64,000 bases of DNA from Oryzisolibacter propanilivorax (GTDB lineage: Bacteria; Pseudomonadota; Gammaproteobacteria; Burkholderiales; Burkholderiaceae_C), in assembly GCF_900103645.1 (NCBI RefSeq), contig NZ_FNHP01000002.1:124001-188000 (forward strand), in the 5' to 3' direction. The first letter of the stretch is position 1, and the number at the start of each line of letters is the position of its first letter. The position numbers were made by a program, and so were the translations under genes. The notes below the pieces were generated by a model, which was given only the letters and a program-made list of their open reading frames with translations, was not told the DNA's origin and did no database searches. Of this stretch, positions 36,656 through 46,270 are shown in pieces.

Positions 36656-38092
36656 ATGCGAGTGCGCCGCGCCACCAAGATCGTTGCCACCCTCGGCCCA
36701 TCCTCCAGCGACCCGCAGCTGCTCGAGCGCATGATCGCCGCCGGCGTGAACGTGGTCCGGCTGAACTTCAGCCACGGCAAGGCCGAGGACCACGTGCAGC
36801 GCGCCACCCTCGTGCGCGAGGCCGCCAAGCGCGCCGGCCGCGAGGTGGCCATCATGGCCGACCTGCAGGGCCCGAAGATCCGCGTGGGCAAGTTCGCCGA
36901 GGGCCGCGTGATGCTGGAGCCCGGCCAGTCCTTCGTGCTGGACGCCGAGCGCACCGAGCCGGGCGACGACTCCGGCGTGGGCCTGGACTACAAGGAGCTG
37001 CCGCGCGACGTCAAGCCCGGCGACGTGCTGCTGCTCAACGACGGCCTGATCGAGCTGACGGTGGATTCGGTGCGCGGCGAGCAGGTCTGCACCACGGTGC
37101 GCCTGGGTGGCGAGCTGTCCAACAACAAGGGCATCAACAAGCAGGGCGGCGGCTTGACGGCGCCGGCGCTGACCGCCAAGGACATGGAGGACATCCGCAC
37201 CGCGATGAGCTTCCAGGCCGACTACGTGGCCGTGAGCTTCCCGAAGAACGCCACCGACATGGAGATGGCGCGCCAGCTGTGCAACGTGGCCGCCGCACCC
37301 TACCGCCACAAGCCGGGCCTGATCGCGAAGATCGAGCGCGCCGAGGCGGTGCCGCTGCTCGAAGAGATCCTGCGCGTGTCCGACGGCATCATGGTCGCGC
37401 GCGGTGACCTGGCCGTGGAGGTGGGCAACGCCGCCGTGCCGGCGCTGCAAAAGAAGATGATCAACATGGCGCGCGAGATGGACAAGGTCGTCATCACCGC
37501 CACGCAGATGATGGAGAGCATGATCACCAACCCGGTGCCCACCCGCGCCGAGGTCAGCGATGTGGCCAACGCGGTGCTGGACGGCACCGACGCGGTGATG
37601 CTGTCCGCCGAGACTGCCGCCGGCAAGTACCCGTTGGAGACGGTGCAGGAGATGGCCAAGATCTGCGCCGCGGCGGAAGCCGCCGAGGACCCGGTGCTGG
37701 ACTCCGACCTCACCGGCCAGACCTTCGGGCGCATCGACCAGTCGATTGCCATGGGCGCGCTGTTCACCGCCCACCACCTGGGCGCCAAGGCCATCGTGGC
37801 CATGACCGACAGCGGCTCCACCGCCCTGTGGATGAGCCGCCACCGCACCCACATCCCGATCTACGCGCTGACCCCGAAGGTGGCCACGCAGCGCAAGATG
37901 GCGCTGTACCGCAACGTGCGCCCGCTGCTGATGGACACCAGCGCCGACCGCGACACGGCCCTGGAGCAGGCGGAAAACCACCTGAAGAACCGCGGCATCG
38001 TGCAGCAGGGCGACCTGTACGCCATCACCTGCGGCGAGCCGATGGGCCAGCCGGGCGGCACCAACATGCTGAAGATCTGCCGCGCGCACTGA
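36656..38092 (+). CDS. pyk: Pyruvate kinase
   Basis: Glycolytic enzyme making pyruvate and ATP from phosphoenolpyruvate; 478 residues. Motifs: RRATKIVATLGPSSSD at the start, VVRLNFSHG, the active-site signature IAKIERAEAVP with its Lys, DGIMVARGDLAVEVG, and the C-terminal domain with MTDSGSTALWMSRHR. The length is typical of PykA-type enzymes. A ribosome binding site (CGGAGAC) precedes the ATG. The fba gene follows 140 bases downstream, with a 7-base-stem hairpin (GCCGAGT/ACTCGGC, 38155-38170) in between. Confidence 0.97.
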   Translation: MRVRRATKIVATLGPSSSDPQLLERMIAAGVNVVRLNFSHGKAEDHVQRATLVREAAKRAGREVAIMADLQGPKIRVGKFAEGRVMLEPGQSFVLDAERTEPGDDSGVGLDYKELPRDVKPGDVLLLNDGLIELTVDSVRGEQVCTTVRLGGELSNNKGINKQGGGLTAPALTAKDMEDIRTAMSFQADYVAVSFPKNATDMEMARQLCNVAAAPYRHKPGLIAKIERAEAVPLLEEILRVSDGIMVARGDLAVEVGNAAVPALQKKMINMAREMDKVVITATQMMESMITNPVPTRAEVSDVANAVLDGTDAVMLSAETAAGKYPLETVQEMAKICAAAEAAEDPVLDSDLTGQTFGRIDQSIAMGALFTAHHLGAKAIVAMTDSGSTALWMSRHRTHIPIYALTPKVATQRKMALYRNVRPLLMDTSADRDTALEQAENHLKNRGIVQQGDLYAITCGEPMGQPGGTNMLKICRAH

Positions 38093-38232
38093 GATCGTGA
38101 ACCCGCGCCGAAGGCCTTGGCGGCGGGCCGGCGCGGCAGGTGAATTGCGGGGGGGCCGAGTAAACTCGGCGGTTACGACGCGGTTACCGCCGCTGCCTTT
38201 CCCCTTGCGATTCACTTGAACGGACTCGACCC

Positions 38233-39297
38233 ATGCCCCTCGTCTCGATGCGCGAACTGCTCGACCACGCCGCCGACAACGGCTACGGCATCCCCGCCTT
38301 CAACGTCAACAACCTGGAGCAGGTGCAGGCCGTGATGAGCGCCGCCGACGAGGTCGGCGCGCCGGTCATCCTGCAGGCCAGCGCCGGCGCGCGCAAGTAC
38401 GCGGGCGAGAGCTTCATCAAGCACCTGATCGCCGCCGCCGCCGAGGCCTATCCGCACATCCCGCTGGTCATGCACCAGGACCACGGCACGTCGCCAGCCA
38501 TCTGCCAGGGCGCGCTGGAGCTGGGTTTCGGCTCGGTCATGATGGACGGCTCGCTGCGCGAGGATGGCAAGACCCCTTCGGACTTCGACTACAACGTGCG
38601 CGTCACCCAGGAAGTAGTGGCCATGGCGCACCGCATCGGCGCCACGGTCGAGGGCGAACTGGGCTGCCTGGGCTCGCTGGAGACGGGCGAGGCGGGCGAG
38701 GAGGACGGCGTGGGCGCCGTCGGCAAGCTCAGCCATGACCAGCTGCTGACCGACCCCGAGGAAGCCGCGCAGTTCGTGCGCGCCACGCAGCTGGACGCGC
38801 TGGCGATCGCCATCGGCACCAGCCATGGCGCCTACAAGTTCTCGCGCCCGCCCACGGGCGACGTGCTGTCGATCCAGCGCGTCAAGGAGATCCACGCGCG
38901 CATCCCCAACACGCACCTGGTCATGCACGGCAGCTCCAGCGTGCCGCAGGAGCTGCTGGCGCTCATCAACCAGTACGGCGGCAAGATGAAGGAAACCTAC
39001 GGCGTGCCGGTCGCCGAGATCCAGGAGGCCATCAAGCACGGCGTGCGCAAGATCAACATCGACACCGACATCCGCCTGGCCATGACCGGCGCGGTGCGCA
39101 AGTTCCAGGCCGAGAACCCGGACAAGTTCGACATGCGCGAGTGGATGAAACCGGCGCGCGAGGCGGCCAAGGCCATCTGCCGCCAGCGCTATCTGGAGTT
39201 CGGCTGCGAGGGCCAGGCCGGCAAGATCAAGGGTGTCAGCCTGCAGCAGATGGCCGCGCGCTATGCTGCGGGCGAACTGGCCCAGGTGGTGCGCTGA
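38233..39297 (+). CDS. fba: Fructose-bisphosphate aldolase, class II
   Basis: Zinc-dependent aldolase of 354 residues, the Calvin-cycle/betaproteobacterial subtype. Asp83 and His84 lie in [10 protein letters not shown] (catalytic Asp and zinc ligand). Other metal or substrate stretches are GTVEGELG-like [20 protein letters not shown] and LVMHGSSSV, then the phosphate-binding [11 protein letters not shown]. The gene works with pyk, gap and tkt in central carbon flow. It starts at an ATG after a short AT-richer gap downstream of pyk. Confidence 0.97.
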   Translation: MPLVSMRELLDHAADNGYGIPAFNVNNLEQVQAVMSAADEVGAPVILQASAGARKYAGESFIKHLIAAAAEAYPHIPLVMHQDHGTSPAICQGALELGFGSVMMDGSLREDGKTPSDFDYNVRVTQEVVAMAHRIGATVEGELGCLGSLETGEAGEEDGVGAVGKLSHDQLLTDPEEAAQFVRATQLDALAIAIGTSHGAYKFSRPPTGDVLSIQRVKEIHARIPNTHLVMHGSSSVPQELLALINQYGGKMKETYGVPVAEIQEAIKHGVRKINIDTDIRLAMTGAVRKFQAENPDKFDMREWMKPAREAAKAICRQRYLEFGCEGQAGKIKGVSLQQMAARYAAGELAQVVR

Positions 39298-39393
39298 GCC
39301 GCGTCGCCGCCCGCTTGGCCCGGCGGGCCCGGCCGGACTGCCACCCCTGACCTGCACGGGCGCTTGCCGGCCCTGGCAGGGTGACGACACACC

Positions 39394-39426
39394 AAGGCCA
39401 GGCCGCATGCGCGCGCCTGGCCTTTT
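39394..39426 (+). terminator. Intrinsic terminator after fba
   Basis: AAGGCCAGGC (39394-39403) pairs with GCCTGGCCTT, followed directly by TTCC, giving a strong GC hairpin with a short T tail 97 bases after the fba stop. Confidence 0.82.
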
Positions 39427-39441
39427 CCATGGAACGCTGCC

Positions 39442-40173
39442 TTGACACATCCCGCTCTTTTCCGCCGTAGCGCCTTGAGAGCCACCGCCGTGCTGGCGGC
39501 GGCGCTGGCCACTACCGCCTGCGCGCCGCTGCCGCCCGGCGAGCCGCACGTGGGTCGCGCCCGGCTGCAGCTGTCGCCGGGCGAGTGGGTGCCGCTGGCG
39601 CAGGAGGACACGGTGTTCGACGTGCGGCCCGACGACCTGGCCCACGACCTGCCGATGCGCTCGCGCCTGCTGGGCCTGCGCGACGCCGACGGGCAGTTGG
39701 TGGCCAGCGTCTGGGTGCAGACCAACGCCACCAGCACCCCGCGCGATCCGGTCGTCCTGTGGCAGGAGGCCTGCCCGCCGCAGTCCGGCGTGCAGGTGCA
39801 GGACGCCGCCCAGGGCAGCCCGGTGCGCATCGACTGCCTGCGCTACCGGCGCCGCGCCGACGCCGACGGCTACCTGGCCGCCAGCCGGCCGCGGCTGGCG
39901 GTGCTGGCGGCCGAGCACCACGCGCTGCCGGCGCAGCCGTACTCGCACGTCAGCTACCGCTACTCCACGGCCGAGGGGGGCTTCATCTCCGTCGACGTGC
40001 TGGCCGACCGGCGCCTGCTGCGCGCGCCGCGCTACAACAACTTGGAGTTCCTGCGCGCGGCCCCGCCGGCGCAGGCCTGGATGGAGCAGCTGCGCACCGC
40101 CGCGCAGGCCAGCCCCGCCCTGCTGGACGGGCTGCTGGCGCTGCCGCCCTTCCCGTCCCAGCTGGTGCCCTAG
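39442..40173 (+). CDS. Putative lipoprotein of unknown function
   Basis: Protein of 243 residues with a lipoprotein signal (ATAVLAAALATTACAPLP, Cys27). Only a TTG at 39442 fits as start (weak GGA eleven bases upstream). The mature part is not recognised: it contains EWVPLAQEDTVFDVRPDDL, a Cys pair (WQEACPPQ and IDCLRYRR), and a C-terminal PPFPSQLVP. It stands alone between fba and pntA on the same strand, separated from fba by a terminator. It is probably an envelope protein, function unknown. Confidence 0.72.
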   Translation: MTHPALFRRSALRATAVLAAALATTACAPLPPGEPHVGRARLQLSPGEWVPLAQEDTVFDVRPDDLAHDLPMRSRLLGLRDADGQLVASVWVQTNATSTPRDPVVLWQEACPPQSGVQVQDAAQGSPVRIDCLRYRRRADADGYLAASRPRLAVLAAEHHALPAQPYSHVSYRYSTAEGGFISVDVLADRRLLRAPRYNNLEFLRAAPPAQAWMEQLRTAAQASPALLDGLLALPPFPSQLVP

Positions 40174-40418
40174 CGCACGGGCACCGCGTGGCCGGCCCAC
40201 GCGGGCGCTGCGGCCCGGGCGCGGCTCGCACGGTCCGTCATCTAGCCACTAGAACGGTAGCCAACGGAAAGCGAAATTTCTTCCTGTAAGCTTGCACTCA
40301 GTCAACCCGTGTAGTCGCGGAGCCTTCCCCCCTGGTGCCTGGATGCCTTGATGCCTTGCCAGCGCATGCAAGTCTTTGCGAGCCGGTCAAAGAATTTTCA
40401 ACCTCCAGGAGCTAGTGC

Positions 40419-42020
40419 ATGCAGACCCCTAACGCGCCCCAGGCGCAGCGCATCGGCGTGCCCAGGGAAATCTTCCCGGGCGAAAAACGCGTGGCCACCG
40501 TGCCCGACGTGGTCGAGAAACTCGCCAAGCTGGGTTTCACCGTCGCCATCGAGACGGGCGCCGGCGAGGCGGCGAACTTCGATGACGACAGCTACCGGGC
40601 CGCCGGCGCGCAGGTGCTGCCGGACGCCGACGCCCTCTGGGCCGCCTCAGACATCGTCCTCAAGGTGCGCCCGCCCACGCCCGAAGAAGTGGCGCGGCTG
40701 CGCCCGGGCAGCATTTTGATCGGCTTCGTCTGGCCGGCGCAGCACCCCGAGCTGATGCAGCAGCTCAGCCAGCGCGGCGCCACCGTGCTGGCCATCGACA
40801 GCCTGCCGCGCACCCTGTCGCGCGCGCAGAAGATGGATGCGCTGACCTCCACCGCCGGGGTCTCGGGCTACCGCGCGGTGATCGAGGCGGCGAACGCCTT
40901 CGGCCGTTACTTCAACGGCCAGATCACCGCCGCCGGCAAGGTGCCGCCGGCCAAGGTCTTCATCGCCGGCGCCGGCGTCGCCGGCTTGGCGGCCATCGGC
41001 ACGGCGGCCAACCTGGGCGCCATCGTGCGCGCCAACGACACCCGCGCCGAGGTGGCGGACCAGGTCAAATCGCTCGGCGGCGAGTTCGTCAAGGTGGACT
41101 ACGAGGAGGACGGCTCGGGCGGCGGCGGCTACGCGCGTGTCATGAGCGAGGGCTTCCAGGCTGCGCAGCGCCAGATGTACGCGCAGCAGGCCAGGGAAGC
41201 CGACATCATCATCACCACCGCGCTGATCCCAGGCAAGCCGGCCCCCAAACTCATCACCGCCGAGATGGTGCGCAGCATGAAGCCCGGCAGCGTGATCGTC
41301 GACATGGCCGCCGAGCAGGGCGGCAACTGCGAGCTCACCGTGCCCGGCGAGGCGGTGGTGCGCCACGGTGTGACGATCATCGGCTACACCGACCTGCCCT
41401 CGCGCCTGGCCAAGCAGTCCTCGACGCTGTACGCCACCAACCTGCTGCGCCTGGTCGAGGAGCTGTGCAAGGCCAAGGACGGCGTGGCCGTGGTGAACAT
41501 GGAGGACGACGCCATCCGTGGCCTCACGGTGGTCAAGGACGGCGCCATCACCTGGCCCGCGCCGCCGCTGGCCGCCCCGCCCGCGCCGGCGCCCAAAGCC
41601 GCCGCCGCGCCGGTGGCCGAGAAAAAGTCCGCGCACGGCCCCGGCGCGCCGATGTCGGCGAAGACGCTGACCATCGTCTTCGCCGTGCTGGCGGTGCTGT
41701 TCTGGGCCATCGGCGCCTACGCGCCCGAGGCCTTCCTGGGGCACTTCACCGTGTTCGTGCTGGCCTGCTTCATCGGCTACATGGTGGTCTGGAACGTGAC
41801 GCCAGCGCTGCACACGCCGCTCATGAGCGTGACCAACGCCATCTCCAGCATCATCGCCATCGGCGCGCTGGTGCAGATCGCGCCGCCCGAGGCGGGGCTG
41901 AACGGTCGCCCGGACGGGCTCATCACCTGGCTGGCGTTCGCCGCGCTGGTGCTCACCGCCGTCAACATGTTCGGCGGCTTCGCCGTCACGCGCCGCATGC
42001 TGGCCATGTTCCGCAAGTAA
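40419..42020 (+). CDS. pntA: NAD(P) transhydrogenase subunit alpha
   Basis: Proton-translocating transhydrogenase alpha subunit, 533 residues, exchanging hydride between NADH and NADP+ at the inner membrane. The N-terminal NAD-binding domain (IGVPREIFPGEKRVATVPDV, then the GAGVAGLAAIGTAANLGA fold near residue 183 and VIVDMAAEQGGNCE) is followed by a Pro/Ala linker and a membrane part of about four helices. It is the single-chain alpha form, as in E. coli, not split. AGGAGC is upstream. The 245-base gap before it presumably holds the promoter. Confidence 0.96.
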   Translation: MQTPNAPQAQRIGVPREIFPGEKRVATVPDVVEKLAKLGFTVAIETGAGEAANFDDDSYRAAGAQVLPDADALWAASDIVLKVRPPTPEEVARLRPGSILIGFVWPAQHPELMQQLSQRGATVLAIDSLPRTLSRAQKMDALTSTAGVSGYRAVIEAANAFGRYFNGQITAAGKVPPAKVFIAGAGVAGLAAIGTAANLGAIVRANDTRAEVADQVKSLGGEFVKVDYEEDGSGGGGYARVMSEGFQAAQRQMYAQQAREADIIITTALIPGKPAPKLITAEMVRSMKPGSVIVDMAAEQGGNCELTVPGEAVVRHGVTIIGYTDLPSRLAKQSSTLYATNLLRLVEELCKAKDGVAVVNMEDDAIRGLTVVKDGAITWPAPPLAAPPAPAPKAAAAPVAEKKSAHGPGAPMSAKTLTIVFAVLAVLFWAIGAYAPEAFLGHFTVFVLACFIGYMVVWNVTPALHTPLMSVTNAISSIIAIGALVQIAPPEAGLNGRPDGLITWLAFAALVLTAVNMFGGFAVTRRMLAMFRK

Positions 42021-42065
42021 GCAAGCACCCATGCACCCGTACGCGGAACACGAAAGCCCACAGCC

Positions 42066-43481
42066 ATGATGTCCCCAAGTCTCGCCACGGTGTCCTATCT
42101 GGGCGCCGCCATCCTCTTCATCCTCAGCCTGGGAGGATTGTCCAACCCTGAAACCTCGCGCCGGGGCAACCTGTTCGGCATCGTCGGCATGGCGCTGGCG
42201 GTGCTGGCCACAGTGCTGGGCCCGCGCGTGTCGCCCGCCGGCCTGGGCTGGATCGCCGGCGCGCTGGTCGTCGGCGGCGCCATCGGCCTGTACGCGGCAC
42301 GCGTCGTCAAGATGACGCAGATGCCCGAACTGGTCGCGCTGATGCACAGCCTGGTCGGCCTGGCGGCCTGCCTGGTGGGTTTCGCCAGCTATGTCGATAC
42401 GTCCATCGTGCTCACCGGGGCGGAGAAGACCATCCACGAGGTGGAGATCTACGTCGGCATCCTGATCGGCGCCATCACCTTCTCGGGCTCGCTCGTCGCC
42501 TTTGGCAAGCTCAACGGCAAGATCGGCGGCAAGCCGCTGCTGCTGCCCGCGCGCCACTGGCTGAACCTGGTAGCGCTGCTGGTGGTGATCTGGTTCGGCG
42601 GCCAGTTCCTGGCCGCGCCCACGGTGCAGGCCGGCATGCCGGCGCTGATCGTGATGACGGTGATCGCGCTGCTGTTCGGCGTGCACATGGTCATGGCGAT
42701 CGGCGGCGCCGACATGCCGGTGGTGGTGTCCATGCTCAACAGCTATTCGGGCTGGGCGGCCGCGGCCACCGGCTTCATGCTGAGCAACGACCTGCTCATC
42801 GTCACCGGCGCGCTGGTCGGCTCCTCAGGTGCCATCCTGAGCTACATCATGTGCAACGCCATGAACCGCAACTTCATCAGCGTGATCGCCGGCGGCTTCG
42901 GCTCTGGCGCGCCAGCGAAGAAGGGCGACGCGGCCAGCGCCGAGCCCCAGGGCGAGGTGGTGCCGGTGAGCGCTGCCGAGACCGCCGAGCTGCTGCGCGA
43001 GGCCAAGAGCGTGGTCATCGTGCCCGGCTACGGCATGGCGGTGGCGCAGGCGCAGCACACGGTGAACGACATCGTGCGCACGCTGCGCGAGCGCGGTACA
43101 GAGGTGCGCTTCGCCATCCACCCGGTGGCCGGGCGCATGCCGGGCCACATGAACGTACTGCTGGCCGAGGCCAAGGTGCCGTACGACATCGTCATGGAGA
43201 TGGACGAGATCAACGACGACTTCCCCAACACCGACGTGGCCATCGTCATCGGCGCCAACGACATCGTCAACCCGGCCGCGCAGGAAGACCCGACCAGCCC
43301 GATCGCCGGCATGCCGGTGCTGGAGGTCTGGAAGGCGCGCACCTCCATCGTCATGAAGCGCTCGATGGCGTCGGGCTACGCCGGCGTGGACAACCCGCTG
43401 TTCTACAAGGAGAACAACCGGATGCTGTTCGGCGACGCCAAGAAGATGCTCGACGAGGTATTGAGCGCACTCAAGGGCTGA
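42066..43481 (+). CDS. pntB: NAD(P) transhydrogenase subunit beta
   Basis: Transhydrogenase beta subunit of 471 residues. About eight to nine N-terminal helices ([39 protein letters not shown]) are followed by the NADP-binding domain ([51 protein letters not shown]). Two adjacent ATGs (42066 and 42069) are possible starts. It follows pntA by 45 bases, and the two form the functional enzyme. Confidence 0.96.
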   Translation: MMSPSLATVSYLGAAILFILSLGGLSNPETSRRGNLFGIVGMALAVLATVLGPRVSPAGLGWIAGALVVGGAIGLYAARVVKMTQMPELVALMHSLVGLAACLVGFASYVDTSIVLTGAEKTIHEVEIYVGILIGAITFSGSLVAFGKLNGKIGGKPLLLPARHWLNLVALLVVIWFGGQFLAAPTVQAGMPALIVMTVIALLFGVHMVMAIGGADMPVVVSMLNSYSGWAAAATGFMLSNDLLIVTGALVGSSGAILSYIMCNAMNRNFISVIAGGFGSGAPAKKGDAASAEPQGEVVPVSAAETAELLREAKSVVIVPGYGMAVAQAQHTVNDIVRTLRERGTEVRFAIHPVAGRMPGHMNVLLAEAKVPYDIVMEMDEINDDFPNTDVAIVIGANDIVNPAAQEDPTSPIAGMPVLEVWKARTSIVMKRSMASGYAGVDNPLFYKENNRMLFGDAKKMLDEVLSALKG

Positions 43482-43550
43482 AGCACCGCGACCCTGCCCG
43501 CCGCCCGTGTGACTGCCCCGGGCACGGACGGCGGGCATAATCGGAAAAAA

Positions 43551-43562
43551 GCACGATCGTGC
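43551..43562. promoter_or_regulatory. Perfect palindrome upstream of fadD, candidate operator
   Basis: GCACGATCGTGC is a perfect 12-base palindrome just downstream of CATAAT (43536-43541), a possible -10 element. Its position suggests a repressor site, for example for a TetR-type regulator of fatty acid use. The palindrome is seen; the regulator is inferred. Confidence 0.5.
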
Positions 43563-43639
43563 ACAAATAGTGGTGCGGCCCGCGCCCGCCGGGGTGGCAG
43601 GCGCCGCATCCGCCACCATCACCGCAGGAGACCCAGACC

Positions 43640-45325
43640 ATGAACGACCGCCCGTGGCTGTCCGCCTATCCGCCGGCCGTGCCCGCCGACATCGACCCCG
43701 GCCAGTACCGCTCGCTGGTGCAGCTGATGGAGCAGGCCTTCCGGGACTACGCCGGTCGCACCGCCTACAGCTTCATGGGGCACGACACCAGCTACGGCGA
43801 GACGGACGCCTGCAGCCGGCAGTTCGCCGCCTACCTGCAGGGCCTGGGCCTGCAGCGCGGCGACCGGGTGGCGCTGATGATGCCCAACGTGCCGCAGTAC
43901 CCGATCGCCGTCGCCGCCGTGCTGCGCGCCGGCTTCGTGGTGGTCAACGTCAATCCGCTCTACACCCCGCGCGAACTGGAGCACCAGCTGCAGGACTCGG
44001 GCGCCAAGGCGATCGTCATCATCGAGAACTTCGCCGCCACGCTGCAGGCGTGCATCGGCGCCACGCAGGTGCGGCATGTGGTGCTGTGCGCCATGGGCGA
44101 CCGGCTGGGCTGGCTCAAGGGCACGCTGGTGAACTACGTGGTGCGCAACGTCAAGAAGCTGGTGCCGCCCTATGCGCTGCCGGGCGCGGTGCGCTTCAAC
44201 GACGCGCTGGCCAAGGGCGCCAAGGCGCCGTTCGCCGCGCCCGAGCTGGGCCCGGACGACATCGCGCTGCTGCAGTACACCGGCGGCACCACCGGGGTGT
44301 CCAAGGGCGCCGTGCTGCTGCACCGCAACATCATCGCCAACGTGCTGCAGTCCGAGGCCTGGAACGCGCCGGTCATGAGCCAGGTGCCGGCCGGCGAGCA
44401 GCCTACCGCCGTGTGCGCGCTGCCGCTCTACCACATCTTCGCCTTCACGGTGAACATGATGCTGTCCATGCGCACCGGCGGCAACACCATCCTGATCCCC
44501 AACCCGCGCGATCTGGCTGGCACGCTCAAGGAGCTGTCCAAGCACACCTTCCACAGCTTCCCGGCCGTGAACACGCTGTTCAACGGCCTGGCCAACCACC
44601 CCGACTTCGGCACCGTCAACTGGAAGAACCTGAAAGTGTCGGTGGGCGGCGGCATGGCGGTGCAGGCCGCCGTAGCCAAGCTGTGGCTGGACAAGACCGG
44701 CTGCCCCATCGTCGAGGGCTACGGCCTGTCCGAGACCAGTCCCACGGTCAGCTGCAACCCGGTCACCTCGCGCGAGTTCACCGGCACCATCGGCGTGCCG
44801 CTGCCCAGCACGCGCATGCGCATCCTGGACGATGACGGCCAAGACATCACCGCCACCGGCCGGCCGGGCGAGATCGCCATCCAGGGCCCACAGGTCATGG
44901 CCAGCTACTGGCAGCGCCCAGACGAGACCGCCAAGGTCATGACCGAGGACGGCTACTTCAAGACCGGCGACATCGGCCTGGTCGACGAGCGCGGCTACTT
45001 CAAGATCGTGGACCGCAAGAAGGACATGGTGCTGGTCAGCGGCTTCAACGTCTATCCGAACGAGGTCGAAGACGTGGTGGCCCTGATGCCCGGCGTGCTG
45101 GAGTGCGCCGTGGTCGGCGTGCCCGACGAGAAGACCGGCGAGGCCGTCAAGCTGGTGATCGTCAAGAAGGACCCGCAGCTGACCGAGGCGCAGGTCAAGG
45201 AGTTCTGCCGCGCCAACCTCACCGGCTACAAGCAGCCGCGGGTGATCGAGTTCCGCACCGAGCTGCCCAAGACGCCGGTGGGCAAGATCCTGCGGCGCGA
45301 GTTGCGCCAGGCGCACACCGCCTGA
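43640..45325 (+). CDS. fadD: Long-chain fatty acid-CoA ligase
   Basis: AMP-forming acyl-CoA synthetase of 561 residues, activating fatty acids for beta-oxidation at the membrane. Signatures include the P-loop YTGGTTGVSKGAVLLHRN, YGLSETSPTVSCNP, GYFKTGDIGLVDE, DRKKDMVLVSGFNVYPNEVE and the C-terminal catalytic Lys region PKTPVGKILRREL. The length matches E. coli FadD (561). A good Shine-Dalgarno (GCAGGAG) precedes the ATG. No other beta-oxidation genes are in the window. Confidence 0.94.
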   Translation: MNDRPWLSAYPPAVPADIDPGQYRSLVQLMEQAFRDYAGRTAYSFMGHDTSYGETDACSRQFAAYLQGLGLQRGDRVALMMPNVPQYPIAVAAVLRAGFVVVNVNPLYTPRELEHQLQDSGAKAIVIIENFAATLQACIGATQVRHVVLCAMGDRLGWLKGTLVNYVVRNVKKLVPPYALPGAVRFNDALAKGAKAPFAAPELGPDDIALLQYTGGTTGVSKGAVLLHRNIIANVLQSEAWNAPVMSQVPAGEQPTAVCALPLYHIFAFTVNMMLSMRTGGNTILIPNPRDLAGTLKELSKHTFHSFPAVNTLFNGLANHPDFGTVNWKNLKVSVGGGMAVQAAVAKLWLDKTGCPIVEGYGLSETSPTVSCNPVTSREFTGTIGVPLPSTRMRILDDDGQDITATGRPGEIAIQGPQVMASYWQRPDETAKVMTEDGYFKTGDIGLVDERGYFKIVDRKKDMVLVSGFNVYPNEVEDVVALMPGVLECAVVGVPDEKTGEAVKLVIVKKDPQLTEAQVKEFCRANLTGYKQPRVIEFRTELPKTPVGKILRRELRQAHTA

Positions 45326-45365
45326 CGGCACGCCCGGCCCTGGGGCCGGGCCGCCCGCGCTGCAC

Positions 45366-45384
45366 GGCCGGGATAATCCCGGCC
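45366..45384. promoter_or_regulatory. Palindrome with TAAT core between fadD and mtnN
   Basis: GGCCGGGATAATCCCGGCC is a perfect palindrome around a central A, containing GATAAT that could be a -10 element for mtnN. An earlier GC hairpin (GCCCGGCC/GGCCGGGC, 45332-45351) may end fadD transcription. Both are seen; roles are inferred. Confidence 0.4.
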
Positions 45385-45425
45385 TTGTCGTTGTTGCGTG
45401 CGCCGTGTGGCGCTTCTTTGCCGTC

Positions 45426-46178
45426 ATGACCATTGCCATCCTGAGTGCCCTGCCCGAAGAGCAGGGCAGCCTTGTCTCCGCCCTGGAGTGCGCCGAGCGG
45501 GTGCGCCACGCCGGGCGCGACTTCTGGCGCGGGCGTCTGCACGGGCACGACCTGGTGCTGGTGCTGTCGGGCATCGGCAAGGTCGCCGCCGCCAGCACCG
45601 CCGCCAGCCTGGCCGAGCGTTTCGGCGCACGGCGCATGGTCTTCACCGGCGTCGCCGGTGGCCTGGGCGAGGGCGTGCGGGTGGGCGACGTGGTGGTCGC
45701 GCGGCACTACCTGCAGCACGACATGGACGCCTCACCCATCTTCCCGCGCTGGCAGGTGCCCGGGCACGATGCGGCCTGCATGGCCTGCGACGCGGCCTTG
45801 ACCGCTACGCTTTTGGAAGCTGTTGGCCTATGTATCGAAAGGGCCGAGGGCGGATTTGGACCTGAAAGCGCCGCCACCGGCGCGGCGCGCCTGCACCACG
45901 GCCTGGTGGCCAGCGGCGACCGCTTCGTCAGCACCGCCGCCGAATCCTGCGCCCTGCGCGGCACGCTGCGCGCCGCCGGCCACGACGTGCTAGCGGTGGA
46001 GATGGAGGGCGCCGCCGTGGCCCAGGTGTGCCGCGAGCATGGGCTGCCATTCGCGGCCGTGCGCACCATCTCCGACCGCGCCGACGACGGCGCGCCGGGC
46101 GACTTCGCGCATTTCGTGCGCCATGTCGCCGGCCCGCGCGCCGACGCCCTCGTCCACCAGTTCCTGCGTCTGCTCTGA
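45426..46178 (+). CDS. mtnN: 5'-methylthioadenosine/S-adenosylhomocysteine nucleosidase-like
   Basis: Nucleosidase of 250 residues cleaving adenine from methylthioadenosine and S-adenosylhomocysteine. Family features: IAILSALPEEQ with Glu12, VLVLSGIGKVAAA, TGVAGGL, HYLQHDMDASPI, AVEMEGAAVAQVC and the general acid Asp217 in RTISDRADD. The ATG at 45426 gives the standard N-terminus. The protein has about 17 residues more than E. coli MTAN between ACDAAL and VASGDRF, and this extra stretch is encoded by an inverted copy of the interspersed repeat read in frame. The region is on the surface in known structures as I recall, so activity may be kept. Confidence 0.87.
   Translation: MTIAILSALPEEQGSLVSALECAERVRHAGRDFWRGRLHGHDLVLVLSGIGKVAAASTAASLAERFGARRMVFTGVAGGLGEGVRVGDVVVARHYLQHDMDASPIFPRWQVPGHDAACMACDAALTATLLEAVGLCIERAEGGFGPESAATGAARLHHGLVASGDRFVSTAAESCALRGTLRAAGHDVLAVEMEGAAVAQVCREHGLPFAAVRTISDRADDGAPGDFAHFVRHVAGPRADALVHQFLRLL
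45806..45862 (-). repeat. Interspersed repeat copy I, inside mtnN
   Basis: On the minus strand: GGTCCAAATCCGCCCTCGGC, CCTTTCGATACATAGGCC and CAACAGCTTCCAAAAGCGTA follow the family outline. It reads in frame in the opposite orientation as LLEAVGLCIERAEGGFG. It is flanked by ordinary GC-rich coding sequence. Confidence 0.6.
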
Positions 46179-46180
46179 AA

Positions 46181-46225
46181 AAAAGAGCCTCCAGCCCTTG
46201 TTTTTCAAGGGCTGGAGGCTCTTTT
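46181..46225. terminator. Perfect 20-base-pair bidirectional terminator
   Basis: AAAAGAGCCTCCAGCCCTTG (46181-46200), loop TTTTT, then the exact reverse complement (46206-46225), ending in TTTT on both strands. It separates the convergent mtnN and bcsC genes. The core GCCTCCAGCCCTTG is the same as in repeat copy A, so the terminator looks derived from the interspersed element. Confidence 0.95.
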
Positions 46226-46270
46226 CGTTACCAGGGCCGGACATGTTGCCGCCCGCCCGGGCGGCAGCCG

